Below, one piece after another: positions 40,983 to 49,894 of a DNA stretch of 64,000 bases. The stretch spans positions 41,604-105,603 of the forward strand of contig DASVRA010000026.1 of NCBI GenBank assembly GCA_036388855.1. Reading direction: 5' to 3'. The position numbers and the translations under genes are program-made. The notes below the pieces were generated by a model that worked only from the letters and a program-made list of their open reading frames with translations, ran no database searches and was not told the DNA's origin. The DNA comes from DASVRA01 sp036388855 (lineage in GTDB: Bacteria > Pseudomonadota > Alphaproteobacteria > Caulobacterales > Caulobacteraceae). Each line of letters starts with the position of its first letter. Position 1 is the first letter of the stretch.

Positions 40983-43667
40983 TTACGCCGCCCGTTTGCG
41001 TCCGGACGCCTCCAGCCGCTTGATCGCGTCCGGCAGCGACGCCTCGGCTTCGCAGTAGTTCCCCCACGCCCCGCTCCTGGCGAACAGCTTGGCCGCCGTG
41101 CGCAGGGTGAATTTCATCGGGTCCAGCCCCTTCTTCACCGCCGACCACTCCACAGGCATCGACACCGGCGCCCCCGGCCGCGCCCGGGGCGAGAACGGGG
41201 AGACTGCCGTCGACATCCGGTCGTTGCGCAGATAGTCGAGGAAAATCTTACCCGTGCGCTTGGCTTTTGACATGTTTACGAGGTAGCGGTCGGGGCTATC
41301 CGCCGCCATCCGCTCGCACAGCTCGCGGCAGAACGCCTTGCCCGTCGGCCAGTCCACCTTCGACGGCTTCAGTGGCGTGACCACGTGCAGCCCCTTGCCG
41401 CCGGTGGTCTTGCAGAAGGTGTTGAGCCCCAGCGCTTCCAGCCGCTCCTTCACCTCAAGCGCGCCTCGGATCACCTCCTCGAACCCCACCTCCGGCGCGG
41501 GGTCGAGGTCGAACACGAACCGCCCCGGGGTCTCCGGCTCGAACGGCCGGCAGTTCCACGGGTGGTATTCCAGCGAGCCGCTCTGCGCCGCCGCGATCAG
41601 CGCCTCGGGCGTGTCGAGCTGGATGTAGGGCTCGCGGTCCCCGCCGATGTCCACCGAAGTGTAGAGCGCCGAGGCGCCGCGCCCGATGTGCCGCTGGAAG
41701 AACCGCTGCTTGCCGTTCATCCCATCGGGATAGCGGATCAGCGAACAGGGCCGTCCGCGGATGTGTGGCATCATCCACTCCGCCACGCTCTCGAGGTAGC
41801 GCGCCAGCTCGATCTTGCTAACCGGCGGCTCCGTCTCCGGCGCCGGCCACAACACCTTGTCGGCGTTGGAGATCGACACGCCCCGCACCACCGACGATCC
41901 CTTCGCCGCCAGCACCGGCGCCGCCGGCTTGGCGGACGATTTCTTCGGCTCGGACGGGGCCGGCTTCGCAGTTTCCTCCCGCGCCTCCGCCGTCTCCGGC
42001 ACGACCTCCTTGGCGCTCTTGTCCTCGCGCAGCCCCTTGAAGCTGGCCTGCCGGATATGGCCGTCGCCGGTCCAGCCGGCGAACTCGATCTCCGCCACCA
42101 GCTCCGGCCGCACCCAATGGATGTCGGCGTTCTTGCGCGGCGGCTTGCCGGCTTCGAACGGCGAGCTGTCGCTCTCCACCGCCTTCAGCCGCGGCAACAG
42201 CTTTGCCACCTTCTCGCGCCCGTAGCCGGTGCCGACCTTGCCGACATAGACCAGCCGTCCGTCCCGGTAGACGCCAGCCAGCAGCGAGCGGAACGAGGTC
42301 TGGTTGGTGGTCATCCAGCCGCCCACCACCACCTCCTGGCCGCCGCGGCACTTGGCCTTGGTCCACGACCCGCCGCGCCCCGGCTCGTAAGGAGCGTCCA
42401 GCCGCTTGGAGATGATCCCCTCCAGGTCCATCCGGCAGGCCGACTGCAGCACCGCCTCGCCCGCGGTGACGAAATGGTCGACGTAGCGTAGGCGCGGGGA
42501 GCGGGCCTTCTCCAGCACCTCCTTCAGCCGCCCCTTCCGGTCGGTCAGCGGCAACCCGATCAAATCCTCCTCTTCCGCGTAGAGCGCGTCGAACAGGTAG
42601 AACACCAACCCCGCAGTCTTGCCCGTCGAGAGCGCGTCCTGCAGCCCGGCGAAATCCGGCCGGCCCTCGCCGTCCAGCGCCACCGCCTCGCCGTCGTAAA
42701 TCCCGTCCGGGAGCTTGCCCCCATCGGCGGCGATCTCCTTGAACTTCGCCGTCCAATCCAGGCCCTTGCGCGTGCGCAGTCGCGCCTTCCCCTTTTCCAC
42801 ACGCAATTGAAGGCGGTAGCCGTCGAACTTGATCTCGTGCGCCCAGCCCTCGCCCTGCGGCGGCCGGTCCACCAGCTTGCATAGCTGCGGCGGCACGAAG
42901 TCCGGCAGCGCGGCGGCCTTCGTCCCGTGCCTTGGGGGCTTGGGCCGCTGCGACGCAGGCGCCTTGGGCGCGCCGGTCTCCTTCGCCACCTCCTCGCCCG
43001 AGTCTTCCTCGCCCCGGTTGGAGTTCCACACCGCGTTCGCCGTCGGCTGGACGGCGGTCATGAACGGCGTCGGCGCCTTGCCGGTCCCTGCGGCGATTTC
43101 CTCCATCGTCCGCCCCGAGGCGATGGAAAAGGCGTTCTCGTTCAGCAGCGCGTCGTTGTCGCCCGGCCGCTCGAAGCCGTCGCGGTGCTTGATCAGCAGC
43201 CAGTTGTTGCGCTTCTCGCGCTCGCGCCGGGGCATGCGCACCAGCACCCAGGAGCCATTCAGCCGTTCTCCGGCGAACACCACCTTCAGGTCGCCCTTCT
43301 TCAGCCCCTGCTCCACTGTGGTCCCCGGCGCGGGCGCCCAGTAGCCCCGGTCCCAGAGCATCACCGTGCCGCCGCCGTATTGCCCCTTGGGAATGGTGCC
43401 CTCGAAGTCGCCATAGGCCAGCGGATGGTCCTCCACCTCCACCGCCAGGCGCCGGTCCGCTGGATCGAGTGAAGCCCCCCGCGTCACCGCCCAGGACAGG
43501 AACACCCCCTGGTATTCCAGCCGCAGGTCGTAGTGCAGCCGCGTCGCGGCATGCTTCTGGATTACGAACCGCAGCCGCTCCGACGGCGCCACCGAGTCCT
43601 TGTCCGACGGCTCCGCGGTCACGGCGAAGTCCCGCATCGACTGGTATGTCTTCAGGTCCCGCGCCAC
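40983..43667 (-). CDS. ligD: ATP-dependent DNA ligase D (phosphoesterase-ligase-polymerase)
   Basis: An 894-residue multifunctional enzyme of bacterial non-homologous end joining. Residues about 1-190 are the 3'-phosphoesterase module (RLHYDLRLEYQGVFLSWAVTRG, GTIPKGQYGGGTVMLWDRG). Residues about 235-545 are the ATP-dependent ligase (adenylation Lys in AHEIKFDGYRLQL, DGIYDGEAVALD, and EGIISKRLDAPYEPGRGGSW). Residues about 600-880 are the primase-type polymerase (SNADKVLWP, GMNGKQRFFQRH, FDLDPAPEVGFEEV, CKTTGGKGLHVVTPL, YLRNDRMSTAVSPFSPRARPG). The order and size are those of Pseudomonas-type LigD. LigD normally works with Ku, and no ku gene is in this window. Convergent with bamB. Confidence 0.95.
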   Translation of the reverse strand: MARDLKTYQSMRDFAVTAEPSDKDSVAPSERLRFVIQKHAATRLHYDLRLEYQGVFLSWAVTRGASLDPADRRLAVEVEDHPLAYGDFEGTIPKGQYGGGTVMLWDRGYWAPAPGTTVEQGLKKGDLKVVFAGERLNGSWVLVRMPRREREKRNNWLLIKHRDGFERPGDNDALLNENAFSIASGRTMEEIAAGTGKAPTPFMTAVQPTANAVWNSNRGEEDSGEEVAKETGAPKAPASQRPKPPRHGTKAAALPDFVPPQLCKLVDRPPQGEGWAHEIKFDGYRLQLRVEKGKARLRTRKGLDWTAKFKEIAADGGKLPDGIYDGEAVALDGEGRPDFAGLQDALSTGKTAGLVFYLFDALYAEEEDLIGLPLTDRKGRLKEVLEKARSPRLRYVDHFVTAGEAVLQSACRMDLEGIISKRLDAPYEPGRGGSWTKAKCRGGQEVVVGGWMTTNQTSFRSLLAGVYRDGRLVYVGKVGTGYGREKVAKLLPRLKAVESDSSPFEAGKPPRKNADIHWVRPELVAEIEFAGWTGDGHIRQASFKGLREDKSAKEVVPETAEAREETAKPAPSEPKKSSAKPAAPVLAAKGSSVVRGVSISNADKVLWPAPETEPPVSKIELARYLESVAEWMMPHIRGRPCSLIRYPDGMNGKQRFFQRHIGRGASALYTSVDIGGDREPYIQLDTPEALIAAAQSGSLEYHPWNCRPFEPETPGRFVFDLDPAPEVGFEEVIRGALEVKERLEALGLNTFCKTTGGKGLHVVTPLKPSKVDWPTGKAFCRELCERMAADSPDRYLVNMSKAKRTGKIFLDYLRNDRMSTAVSPFSPRARPGAPVSMPVEWSAVKKGLDPMKFTLRTAAKLFARSGAWGNYCEAEASLPDAIKRLEASGRKRAA

Positions 43668-43742
43668 GCAGACCTAATCCACGGCCAAGTTCGCGGTTCC
43701 GCCACCTTTCCCCTTCCCGGGGGAACGGCTTTAAAGGGCGGA

Positions 43743-45389
43743 ATGTCTACAGCCACGCCAGCACCCGCCACCAACCACCGCCTGGTCATCGCCGGCTCTT
43801 CGGTCGGCACGGTGTTCGAGTGGTACGACTTCTACCTCTACGGCTCTCTCGCCACCTTCATCACCAAGCACTTCTTCTCCGGCGTCAACGAGACCACCGG
43901 CTATATCCTGGCGCTGCTGGCGTTCGCCGCGGGTTTCGCGGTGCGGCCGCTGGGCGCGCTGGTGTTCGGGCGTTTGGGCGACCTTTGGGGCCGCAAGAAC
44001 ACCTTTCTGGTCACCATGGCGCTGATGGGCCTCTCGACCTTCGTGGTCGGCCTGCTGCCCAGCTACGAGCAGATCGGCGTCGCCGCGCCTGTCCTGCTGG
44101 TGTTGATGCGCCTGGTCCAGGGACTGGCGCTCGGCGGCGAATACGGCGGCGCCGCCACCTATGTGGCCGAGCACGCGCCGGCGGGTCGCCGCGGCTTCTA
44201 CACCAGCTGGATCCAGACCACCGCCACGCTCGGCTTGTTCCTCAGCCTGCTGGTCATCCTGCTCACCCGCCAGTCGCTCGGCGAAGACAGCTTCGGCGCC
44301 TGGGGCTGGCGCATCCCCTTCCTGGTCTCGGTGGTGCTGCTGGGCGTCTCGCTTTGGATCCGCCTCAAACTCAACGAGAGCCCGGTGTTCCAGAAGATGG
44401 TCGAGGAGGGCAGGGGCTCCAAGCAGCCGCTGAAGGAGTCCTTCGCCCGCTGGCCCAACCTGAAGATCGTCATCCTGGCGCTGGTTGGCCTCACCATGGG
44501 CCAGGCGGTGGTCTGGTACACGGGCCAGTTCTACGCCCTGTTCTTCCTCGAGCGGACGCTCAAGGTCGACGGCCCGACCACCAACACCCTGGTGGCGCTG
44601 GCGCTGCTGCTAGGCACGCCCTTCTTCGTCCTGTTCGGCTGGCTGTCGGACAAAATCGGGCGCAAGCGCATCATCCTGGCCGGCTGCCTGTTGGCCGCGC
44701 TCACCTACTTCCCGCTGTTCAAGGCGCTCACCACCGCCGCCAACCCGCAACTCGCCGCCGCCGCCGCCTCAGCCCCGCTGACCGTGGTGGCCGATCCCGC
44801 CGACTGCGCCTTCCAGTTCGACCCGGTCGGCAAGACCACCTTCGCCTCCTCCTGCGACATCGCCAAGTCGGCGCTGGCCAAGGCGGGCGTCAGCTACGCC
44901 AACGCCGCCGCGCCCCCGGGCGCGCTGGCGCAGGTGAGGGTCGGCCAAACCAGCCTGCCGAGCTTCGACGGCCGCGCCCTGCCAAAGGCGGAATTCACCG
45001 CCCGCTCTGAGGCTTGGGGCAAACAGCTAAGTGGGTTGCTGAAGTCCGCCGGCTACCCCGCCAAAGCTGACCCAGCCCGGACCAACAAGCCCCTGGTGGT
45101 GGCGATCCTGACCCTGCTGGTGATCTACGTCACCATGGTCTACGGCCCGATCGCGGCCATGCTGGTGGAGCTGTTCCCCACCCGCATCCGCTACACCTCG
45201 ATGAGCCTGCCCTACCACATCGGCAACGGCTGGTTCGGCGGCTTCCTGCCCACCACCTCCTTCGCCATCACCGCCGCCACGGGCAACATCTACGCCGGCC
45301 TCTGGTACCCCGTATCCGTGGCCGCGGTCACCGCGGTCGTGGGCGCCCTGTTCCTGCGCGAAACCAAGGACAACGACATCGGCGCCTAG
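43743..45389 (+). CDS. MFS transporter, metabolite:H+ symporter type
   Basis: A 548-residue inner-membrane permease. The N-terminal half is diagnostic of the MHS (ProP/KgtP-like) group: SVGTVFEWYDFYLYGSL, FAAGFAVRPLGALVFGRLGDLWGRKNTFLVTMALMGLSTF, and LMRLVQGLALGGEYGGAATYVAEHAP. Helices 7-10 follow, with the second signature GWLSDKIGRKRIILAG. A soluble insert of about 110 residues, with CAFQFDPVGKTTFASSCD and several possible disulfide cysteines, sits between TM10 and TM11. That is unusual in standard 12-TM MHS proteins but is seen in some alphaproteobacterial homologues. The substrate is probably an organic acid or betaine-like solute but is not determined. The ATG follows AAGGGCGGA. Confidence 0.88.
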   Translation: MSTATPAPATNHRLVIAGSSVGTVFEWYDFYLYGSLATFITKHFFSGVNETTGYILALLAFAAGFAVRPLGALVFGRLGDLWGRKNTFLVTMALMGLSTFVVGLLPSYEQIGVAAPVLLVLMRLVQGLALGGEYGGAATYVAEHAPAGRRGFYTSWIQTTATLGLFLSLLVILLTRQSLGEDSFGAWGWRIPFLVSVVLLGVSLWIRLKLNESPVFQKMVEEGRGSKQPLKESFARWPNLKIVILALVGLTMGQAVVWYTGQFYALFFLERTLKVDGPTTNTLVALALLLGTPFFVLFGWLSDKIGRKRIILAGCLLAALTYFPLFKALTTAANPQLAAAAASAPLTVVADPADCAFQFDPVGKTTFASSCDIAKSALAKAGVSYANAAAPPGALAQVRVGQTSLPSFDGRALPKAEFTARSEAWGKQLSGLLKSAGYPAKADPARTNKPLVVAILTLLVIYVTMVYGPIAAMLVELFPTRIRYTSMSLPYHIGNGWFGGFLPTTSFAITAATGNIYAGLWYPVSVAAVTAVVGALFLRETKDNDIGA

Positions 45390-45808
45390 CGCGCGAACAG
45401 CTGGGACCTGTCGGCGAACGCCTTGAACTCCAGCGCATTGCCCGCCGGATCAAGGAAGAACATGGTCGCCTGCTCTCCCGGCTGCCCCTCGAAGCGCACG
45501 TGCGGCTCGATCACGAACGCGACGCCCGCCGCCTTGAGCCGCTCGGCCAGCGTGCGCCAGTCCTCCATGTCAAGCACTACGCCGAAGTGCGGCACCGGCA
45601 CCTGGTCGCCGTCCACCGGGTTGCGCCCGCTGATGCGCTCCGCCCCCTCGATGCGGTGGGCTACGATCTGGTGACCGTAGAGGTCGAAATCGATCCAGTT
45701 CTCGGCGCTGCGGCCCTCCGCGCACCCCAGAACTCGGCCGTAGAAGGCGCGCGCCGCCTCCAGGTCGTCGACAGCGAAGGCGATGTGGAACGGGGCGAGA
45801 TCGGCCAT
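45386..45808 (-). CDS. VOC/glyoxalase-fold protein
   Basis: 140 residues. FHIAFAVDDLEAARAFYGRVLGCAEGRSAENWIDFDLYGHQIVAH and VPHFGVVLDMEDWRTLAERLKAAGVAFVIEPHVRFEG, then QATMFFLDPAGNALEFKAF, give a complete glyoxalase/bleomycin-resistance fold. The metal ligands would be His in PFHIAF, His in VPHFGV and the Glu in NALEFK, as in extradiol-type members, so metal binding is plausible. The reaction is unknown. The start is moved to the Met before ADLAPFH, since the upstream 18 residues are unlike the family. It ends overlapping the MFS gene end by 4 bp. Confidence 0.85.
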   Translation of the reverse strand: MADLAPFHIAFAVDDLEAARAFYGRVLGCAEGRSAENWIDFDLYGHQIVAHRIEGAERISGRNPVDGDQVPVPHFGVVLDMEDWRTLAERLKAAGVAFVIEPHVRFEGQPGEQATMFFLDPAGNALEFKAFADRSQLFAR

Positions 45809-45900
45809 GGCGGCGGCCTTAGTGGGGATGGCGCGCCTGCACAACCGATGCTCGCGCCACACGATCCCCGCCTGTTGCGAGGCCGGAAGTGCAGGGGACC

Positions 45901-47166
45901 TTAAGCCGCCCCGCCCTTGTCGACGCGGCGCTCGGCGTAGATCACCAGCGGCTGGGCGCGGCCCTCAACCACCTCGGCGTTGACCACCACCTCGTCCACG
46001 CCCTGGTAGGTGGGCAACTCGAACATGGTGTCGAGCAGGATGCCCTCCAGGATCGAGCGCAGGCCGCGCGCGCCGGTCTTGCGGCCGATGGCCTTCTTGG
46101 CGATGCAATGGAGGGCGTCGTCGGTGAAGGTGAGGCCCACGTCCTCCATCTCGAACAGGCGCTGGTACTGCTTGACCAGGGCGTTCTTGGGCTCGGTCAG
46201 GATCTTCACCAGGGCCTCTTCGTCGAGGTCCTCGAGCGTGGCGATCACCGGCAGGCGGCCGATGAACTCGGGGATCAAGCCGAACTTCAGCAGGTCCTCG
46301 GGCTCGACCTTGCGCAGGATCTCCCCGGTGCGGCGCTCGTCGGGGTCGGCGACCTTTGCGCCGAAGCCGATGCCCGCGCCCTGGCCCCTGGCGGAGATGA
46401 TCTTCTCAAGGCCGGCGAACGCGCCGCCGCAGATGAACAGGATGTTGGTGGTGTCGACCTGCAGGAACTCCTGCTGGGGATGCTTGCGCCCGCCCTGGGG
46501 CGGCACGGAGGCGACGGTGCCTTCCATGATCTTCAGCAGCGCCTGCTGCACGCCCTCGCCCGACACGTCGCGGGTGATCGAGGGGTTGTCGGACTTGCGG
46601 CTGATCTTGTCGATTTCGTCGATGTAGACGATGCCGCGCTGGGCCCGCTCGACGTTGTAGTCGGCCGACTGCAGCAGCTTCAGCACGATGTTCTCGACGT
46701 CCTCGCCGACATAACCGGCCTCGGTCAGGGTCGTGGCGTCGGCCATGGTGAAGGGCACGTCGATGATCCGCGCCAGGGTCTGGGCCAGCAGCGTCTTGCC
46801 CGATCCCGTAGGGCCGGCCAGCAGGATGTTGGACTTGGCCAGTTCGACGTCGTTGTTCTTGGTCGCGTGGTTCAGGCGCTTGTAGTGGTTGTGCACCGCC
46901 ACCGAGAGCACCTTCTTGGCGTGCTCCTGGCCGATCACGTAATCGTCCAGGACCTCGCGGATCTCCTTCGGGGTCGGGACGCCGTCCTTGGACTTGACGA
47001 AGGCGATCTTGTGCTCTTCGCGGATGATGTCCATGCAAAGCTCGACGCACTCGTCGCAGATGAACACGGTGGGGCCCGCGATCAGCTTACGCACCTCGTG
47101 CTGGCTCTTTCCGCAGAAGGAGCAGTAGAGGGTCGATTTCGCGTCGCCGCTGGCGGCCTTGGTCAT
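45901..47166 (-). CDS. clpX: ClpX, ATP-binding specificity subunit of ClpXP
   Basis: 421 residues, normal length. The N-terminal zinc-binding domain has the four Cys in YCSFCGKSQHEV and FICDECVELC. The AAA+ module has Walker A GPTGSGKTLLAQ, Walker B IVYIDEIDKI, the pore-loop GYVGEDVE, and RKHPQQEFLQVDTTNILFICGGAF; arginine finger and sensor 2 regions include GLIPEFIGRLPV and KTGARGLRSILEGILL. It unfolds tagged substrates for ClpP and in Caulobacter relatives is needed for cell-cycle proteolysis. The sequence is close to Caulobacter ClpX in my recollection. ATG 47166 is preferred over GTG 47178. No clpP or lon is adjacent. Confidence 0.97.
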   Translation of the reverse strand: MTKAASGDAKSTLYCSFCGKSQHEVRKLIAGPTVFICDECVELCMDIIREEHKIAFVKSKDGVPTPKEIREVLDDYVIGQEHAKKVLSVAVHNHYKRLNHATKNNDVELAKSNILLAGPTGSGKTLLAQTLARIIDVPFTMADATTLTEAGYVGEDVENIVLKLLQSADYNVERAQRGIVYIDEIDKISRKSDNPSITRDVSGEGVQQALLKIMEGTVASVPPQGGRKHPQQEFLQVDTTNILFICGGAFAGLEKIISARGQGAGIGFGAKVADPDERRTGEILRKVEPEDLLKFGLIPEFIGRLPVIATLEDLDEEALVKILTEPKNALVKQYQRLFEMEDVGLTFTDDALHCIAKKAIGRKTGARGLRSILEGILLDTMFELPTYQGVDEVVVNAEVVEGRAQPLVIYAERRVDKGGAA

Positions 47167-47373
47167 CGTCGTTCTCACTCAGCGGGCGGTGGGTCCGCCC
47201 CGTCCGGCTACCGGCGCGGGGTCAGGCCCGAAGGCGTGACTCATGCAGGTTACGCGCCGCACCTTGTCTAATCCTTGACAATCGCCGAAGCGTGCGGGGA
47301 CCACAAGGCGTTTTTCCGACGCACCCTGAGGGCGGTTGTCGCGGTGGGGCAAGGGCTTGGCAGGATCGGCTAG

Positions 47374-48018
47374 ATGGTGAAGGAGCCCCCGCCGCGCCAG
47401 AGGGGTGATGAGGGCGAGGGCCGCCCGATCGTCGCCTTCGACTTCGACGGCACCCTGACGGTGGAGGACAGCTACGCCGCCTTCCTGAAGTGGACCGTGG
47501 GGCGGCTGGGCTGGATGGCCCGCCTGCCGTTGCTGGCGCCGCCGGCACTCGCCTACCTCGTGCATCGCGACCGCGGCCGGCTGAAGCAGACGGTGACCCG
47601 GCATCTCCTCGGCGGCCAGCCGTTGGAGGCGGTCCGCGCCCGCGCCGAACGCTTCGCCGAGTTCCATTTCGACCGGCTCCTGCGCCCCGATGCGCTGGCG
47701 CGCTGGCTCGAGCACCAAAGGGACGGCGCTCTCCTGGTCATTGTTACCGCCACCCCCGACGTCGTGGTGGAGCCCTTCGCCCGGCGGCTCGGCGCGGACG
47801 CCCTCCTCGGCACCAGGCTTGTGGTGAGCGAGACCGGCGAAGTGACCGGCACCTTCCTTGGCGAGAACTGCCGCGCTCAGGAGAAGGTCCGCCGCCTGCG
47901 CGAACGCTTTGGGGAAGACGTGCAACTGACCGCCGCCTACGGCGACAGCTCGGGCGACACGGAGATGCTGGCTCTGGCCGCGGAGCCGGGCATGAAGGTG
48001 TTCCAGGCCCGCCCCTGA
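47374..48018 (+). CDS. HAD-IB family phosphatase
   Basis: 214 residues of the HAD superfamily, subfamily IB. Motif I is FDFDGTLTVEDSYAAFLKW with the nucleophilic Asp, motif II is VIVTATPDVVVEPFA, motif III is the basic residue region around CRAQEKVRRL, and motif IV is AAYGDSSGDTEMLALA. The helical cap (about 50-110) carries hydrophobic stretches. Related proteins dephosphorylate phosphoserine, phosphoglycerol or other small phosphates; the substrate is not determined. Divergent from clpX across a 207-bp gap. Confidence 0.85.
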   Translation: MVKEPPPRQRGDEGEGRPIVAFDFDGTLTVEDSYAAFLKWTVGRLGWMARLPLLAPPALAYLVHRDRGRLKQTVTRHLLGGQPLEAVRARAERFAEFHFDRLLRPDALARWLEHQRDGALLVIVTATPDVVVEPFARRLGADALLGTRLVVSETGEVTGTFLGENCRAQEKVRRLRERFGEDVQLTAAYGDSSGDTEMLALAAEPGMKVFQARP

Positions 48019-48149
48019 TCCACCGGGCGCTGTTCACAATCGCGGATTCGGCGCTCCGATCATTTGACGCGCGGCGGGGCCGCTCTTCATAATGCGAGGG
48101 TTCACGGGACTGGCGCGGGGGCGTCGTCGCCCGAAGGTGGGAGGCGAGC

Positions 48150-48425
48150 ATGACGAAGGCCGAATTGGTCAGCGCGATTTCCGAACGGGCTAACCTCAGC
48201 AAAACGCAAGCGCGCGAGGCCCTGGAGGCCTTTACCGGCGTGATCACGGAGTCGCTGAAGCGCGGCGAGGAGGTGCGCCTGGTCGGCTTCGGCGCCTTCG
48301 TGCCGGTGGCGCGCAAGGCCGGCACGGCGCGCAACCCCAAGACCGGCCAGCAGGTCCAGCGCCCCGCCTCCAACACCTGCCGCTTCCGCATCGGCGAAGG
48401 CCTGAAGGGCTCGCTGAACGGCTGA
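48150..48425 (+). CDS. hup: HU-family histone-like DNA-binding protein
   Basis: 91 residues. MTKAELVSAISERANLSKTQAREALEAFTGVI is the helical dimer core and EEVRLVGFGAFVPVARKAGTARNPKTGQQV is the signature, with the DNA-minor-groove beta arm carrying the Pro. It ends FRIGEGLKGSLNG. HU dimers bend and compact DNA and assist replication and recombination. The ribosome site GGGAGGCGAGC precedes the ATG. It is followed by the tRNA-Val gene. Confidence 0.95.
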   Translation: MTKAELVSAISERANLSKTQAREALEAFTGVITESLKRGEEVRLVGFGAFVPVARKAGTARNPKTGQQVQRPASNTCRFRIGEGLKGSLNG

Positions 48426-48483
48426 GCGCTGGTGGCGGCGGAGCCGATCTTCCGCTAGGAAGCGGCGCGTTCCGGAGCGCGCG

Positions 48484-48560
48484 GGGCGGCTAGCTCAGCT
48501 GGTCAGAGCACCTCGTTTACACCGAGGGGGTCGGGGGTTCGAACCCCTCGCCGCCCACCA
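48484..48560 (+). tRNA. tRNA-Val (anticodon UAC)
   Basis: Cloverleaf with acceptor stem GGGCGGC/GCCGCCC, D arm starting TAGCTCAGCTGG, anticodon loop TTTACAC within CTCG...CGAG (anticodon TAC), T arm GGGGTTCGAACCCC and an encoded CCA at 48558-48560. It borders the trp leader region. Confidence 0.96.
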
Positions 48561-48597
48561 CGCGCATCCTTGACCGCGCCCGTGCGTTCGGCGAAAG

Positions 48598-48732
48598 ATG
48601 AAGCCGATGAACGCCTTGCGCCCCCACACCGTCCCTGGAGCCGCTACTGTCGCGGTCGCGGCCGCGCGCGTTTGGGCCTGGCGGAGCTGGTGGTGCGCAC
48701 CCGCGCCCGCGGCACCGCCTTGGTTGGAGTGA
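48598..48732 (+). CDS. trpL: trp operon leader peptide
   Basis: A 44-codon frame (or 41 codons from the second ATG at 48607) that begins MKPMNALRPH. It contains WAWRSWW at codons 26-32, four Trp codons within seven, plus Trp42, before ending LE-stop. Trp is the rarest residue, so this clustering just upstream of trpD is diagnostic of an attenuation leader: ribosomes stall there when charged tRNA-Trp is scarce. It is followed 29 bases later by a rho-independent terminator (48762-48790). The Trp-codon segment GGGCCTGG (48674-48681) is the exact complement of CCAGGCCC (48760-48767) in the terminator's 5' arm, so mutually exclusive folding is possible. Confidence 0.85.
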   Translation: MKPMNALRPHTVPGAATVAVAAARVWAWRSWWCAPAPAAPPWLE

Positions 48733-48761
48733 CGGGACCCAAAGCCCGCTCATCCTGAACC

Positions 48762-48790
48762 AGGCCCGCCGCCGGCGGGCCTTTTTCTTT
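48762..48790 (+). terminator. trp attenuator terminator
   Basis: AGGCCCGCC, loop GCC, GGCGGGCCT, then TTTTCTTT: a perfect 9-bp GC-rich stem followed by a U-rich tract, between the leader peptide and the trpD start. It would end transcription when tryptophan is plentiful. Confidence 0.88.
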
Positions 48791-48826
48791 GCCCCGACGT
48801 TTCCCCTTCGCCTTCAGGACCACCCG

Positions 48827-49894
48827 ATGCTCCAGTTCCTCCATCTGCCGGTCGCCGAACCGGCCGCCGCCGAGCCGCCGCTCGACCCGCCGGCCCTGCT
48901 GGAGCGGCTGTGCGCCGGGCACGATCTGGAGCAGGGCGAGGCGGAGGCGCTGTTCGGCGCGCTGGTGCGGGGCGATCTCGATGACGCCGTCACCGCCGCG
49001 GTTCTGGTGGCGCTGAAGATGAAAGGCGAGACCGTGCCCGAGATTGCCGGGGCGGCGGCGGCGCTGCGGACGGCGGCGGAGCCCTTCCCCCGGCCAGACT
49101 ACCTGTTCGCCGACAGTTGCGGCACCGGAGGGGACGGGGCGCACACGATCAACGTCTCCACCGCCGTGGCCTTTACCGCGGCGGCGGCGGGGCTGCCGAT
49201 CGCCAAGCACGGCAACCGCTCGATCTCCTCCCGCTGCGGCTCGGCCGACGTGCTGGCGGCACTGGGCGTGCCGACGGGGCTCTCCGCCGAGCAGTCGCGG
49301 CGGCGGCTGGACGAGGCGGGGGTCTGCTTCCTGTTCGCGCCGCAATACCACCCGGGCCTGCGCCACGCGGGACCGGTGCGCCGCGCCATCCGGGTGCGCA
49401 CGGTGATGAACATCCTGGGCCCGCTGCTGAACCCTGCCCGCCCGCCGGTGCAGATCATGGGCGTGGCCCAGCCGCACCTGATCGAGCCGGCCGCGCGGGC
49501 GCTGGCGCTGCTGGGTTCGCAGCGCGCCCTGGTGGTGCACGGCTCTGGCCTGGATGAGATCGCGCTGCACGGGCCGACCGAGGCGATGCTGGTCGAGGGG
49601 GGGCAGGCTTCCTCCATGCCGATCACGCCCGAAGATGCAGGGCTGCAGCGGGCGCCGCTGGAGGCGCTGAAGGGCGGGGAGCCGGAAGAGAACGCCATGG
49701 TGCTGGAGGCGATCCTAAAAGGGCAGGCGACGCGGGCGCAGCGGGACGCGGTGGCGCTGAACACCGGCGCGCTGCTGTTCGTCGCCGGATTGGCGGCGGA
49801 CGTGCGCGAGGGGACGGCGCTGGGCGGGGGGCTGATCGACAAAGCGGCGCCGTTCGAGCGGCTGCAGGCGCTGCGCGAGCTCGGCGATGCGTGA
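48827..49894 (+). CDS. trpD: Anthranilate phosphoribosyltransferase
   Basis: 355 residues. It joins anthranilate and PRPP, the second committed step of tryptophan synthesis. The N-terminal helical domain has LDDAVTAAVLVALKMKGET. The PRPP/anthranilate site has DSCGTGGDGAHTINVST, KHGNRSISSRCGSADVLAALG and the later MNILGPLLNPARPP. GVCFLFAPQYHPGLRHAGPVR and SGLDEIALHGPTE are closer to the C-terminal half of enterobacterial TrpGD than to typical alphaproteobacterial TrpD. It is not fused to a glutamine amidotransferase. It is the first structural gene after the attenuator; trpE and trpG must lie elsewhere. It overlaps trpCF by 8 bp. Confidence 0.94.
   Translation: MLQFLHLPVAEPAAAEPPLDPPALLERLCAGHDLEQGEAEALFGALVRGDLDDAVTAAVLVALKMKGETVPEIAGAAAALRTAAEPFPRPDYLFADSCGTGGDGAHTINVSTAVAFTAAAAGLPIAKHGNRSISSRCGSADVLAALGVPTGLSAEQSRRRLDEAGVCFLFAPQYHPGLRHAGPVRRAIRVRTVMNILGPLLNPARPPVQIMGVAQPHLIEPAARALALLGSQRALVVHGSGLDEIALHGPTEAMLVEGGQASSMPITPEDAGLQRAPLEALKGGEPEENAMVLEAILKGQATRAQRDAVALNTGALLFVAGLAADVREGTALGGGLIDKAAPFERLQALRELGDA

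Noticed and set aside
48570..48758. 62-codon frame over the trp leader
   Set aside because: Different frame from the Trp-codon run and no domain; the leader peptide explains the region better.
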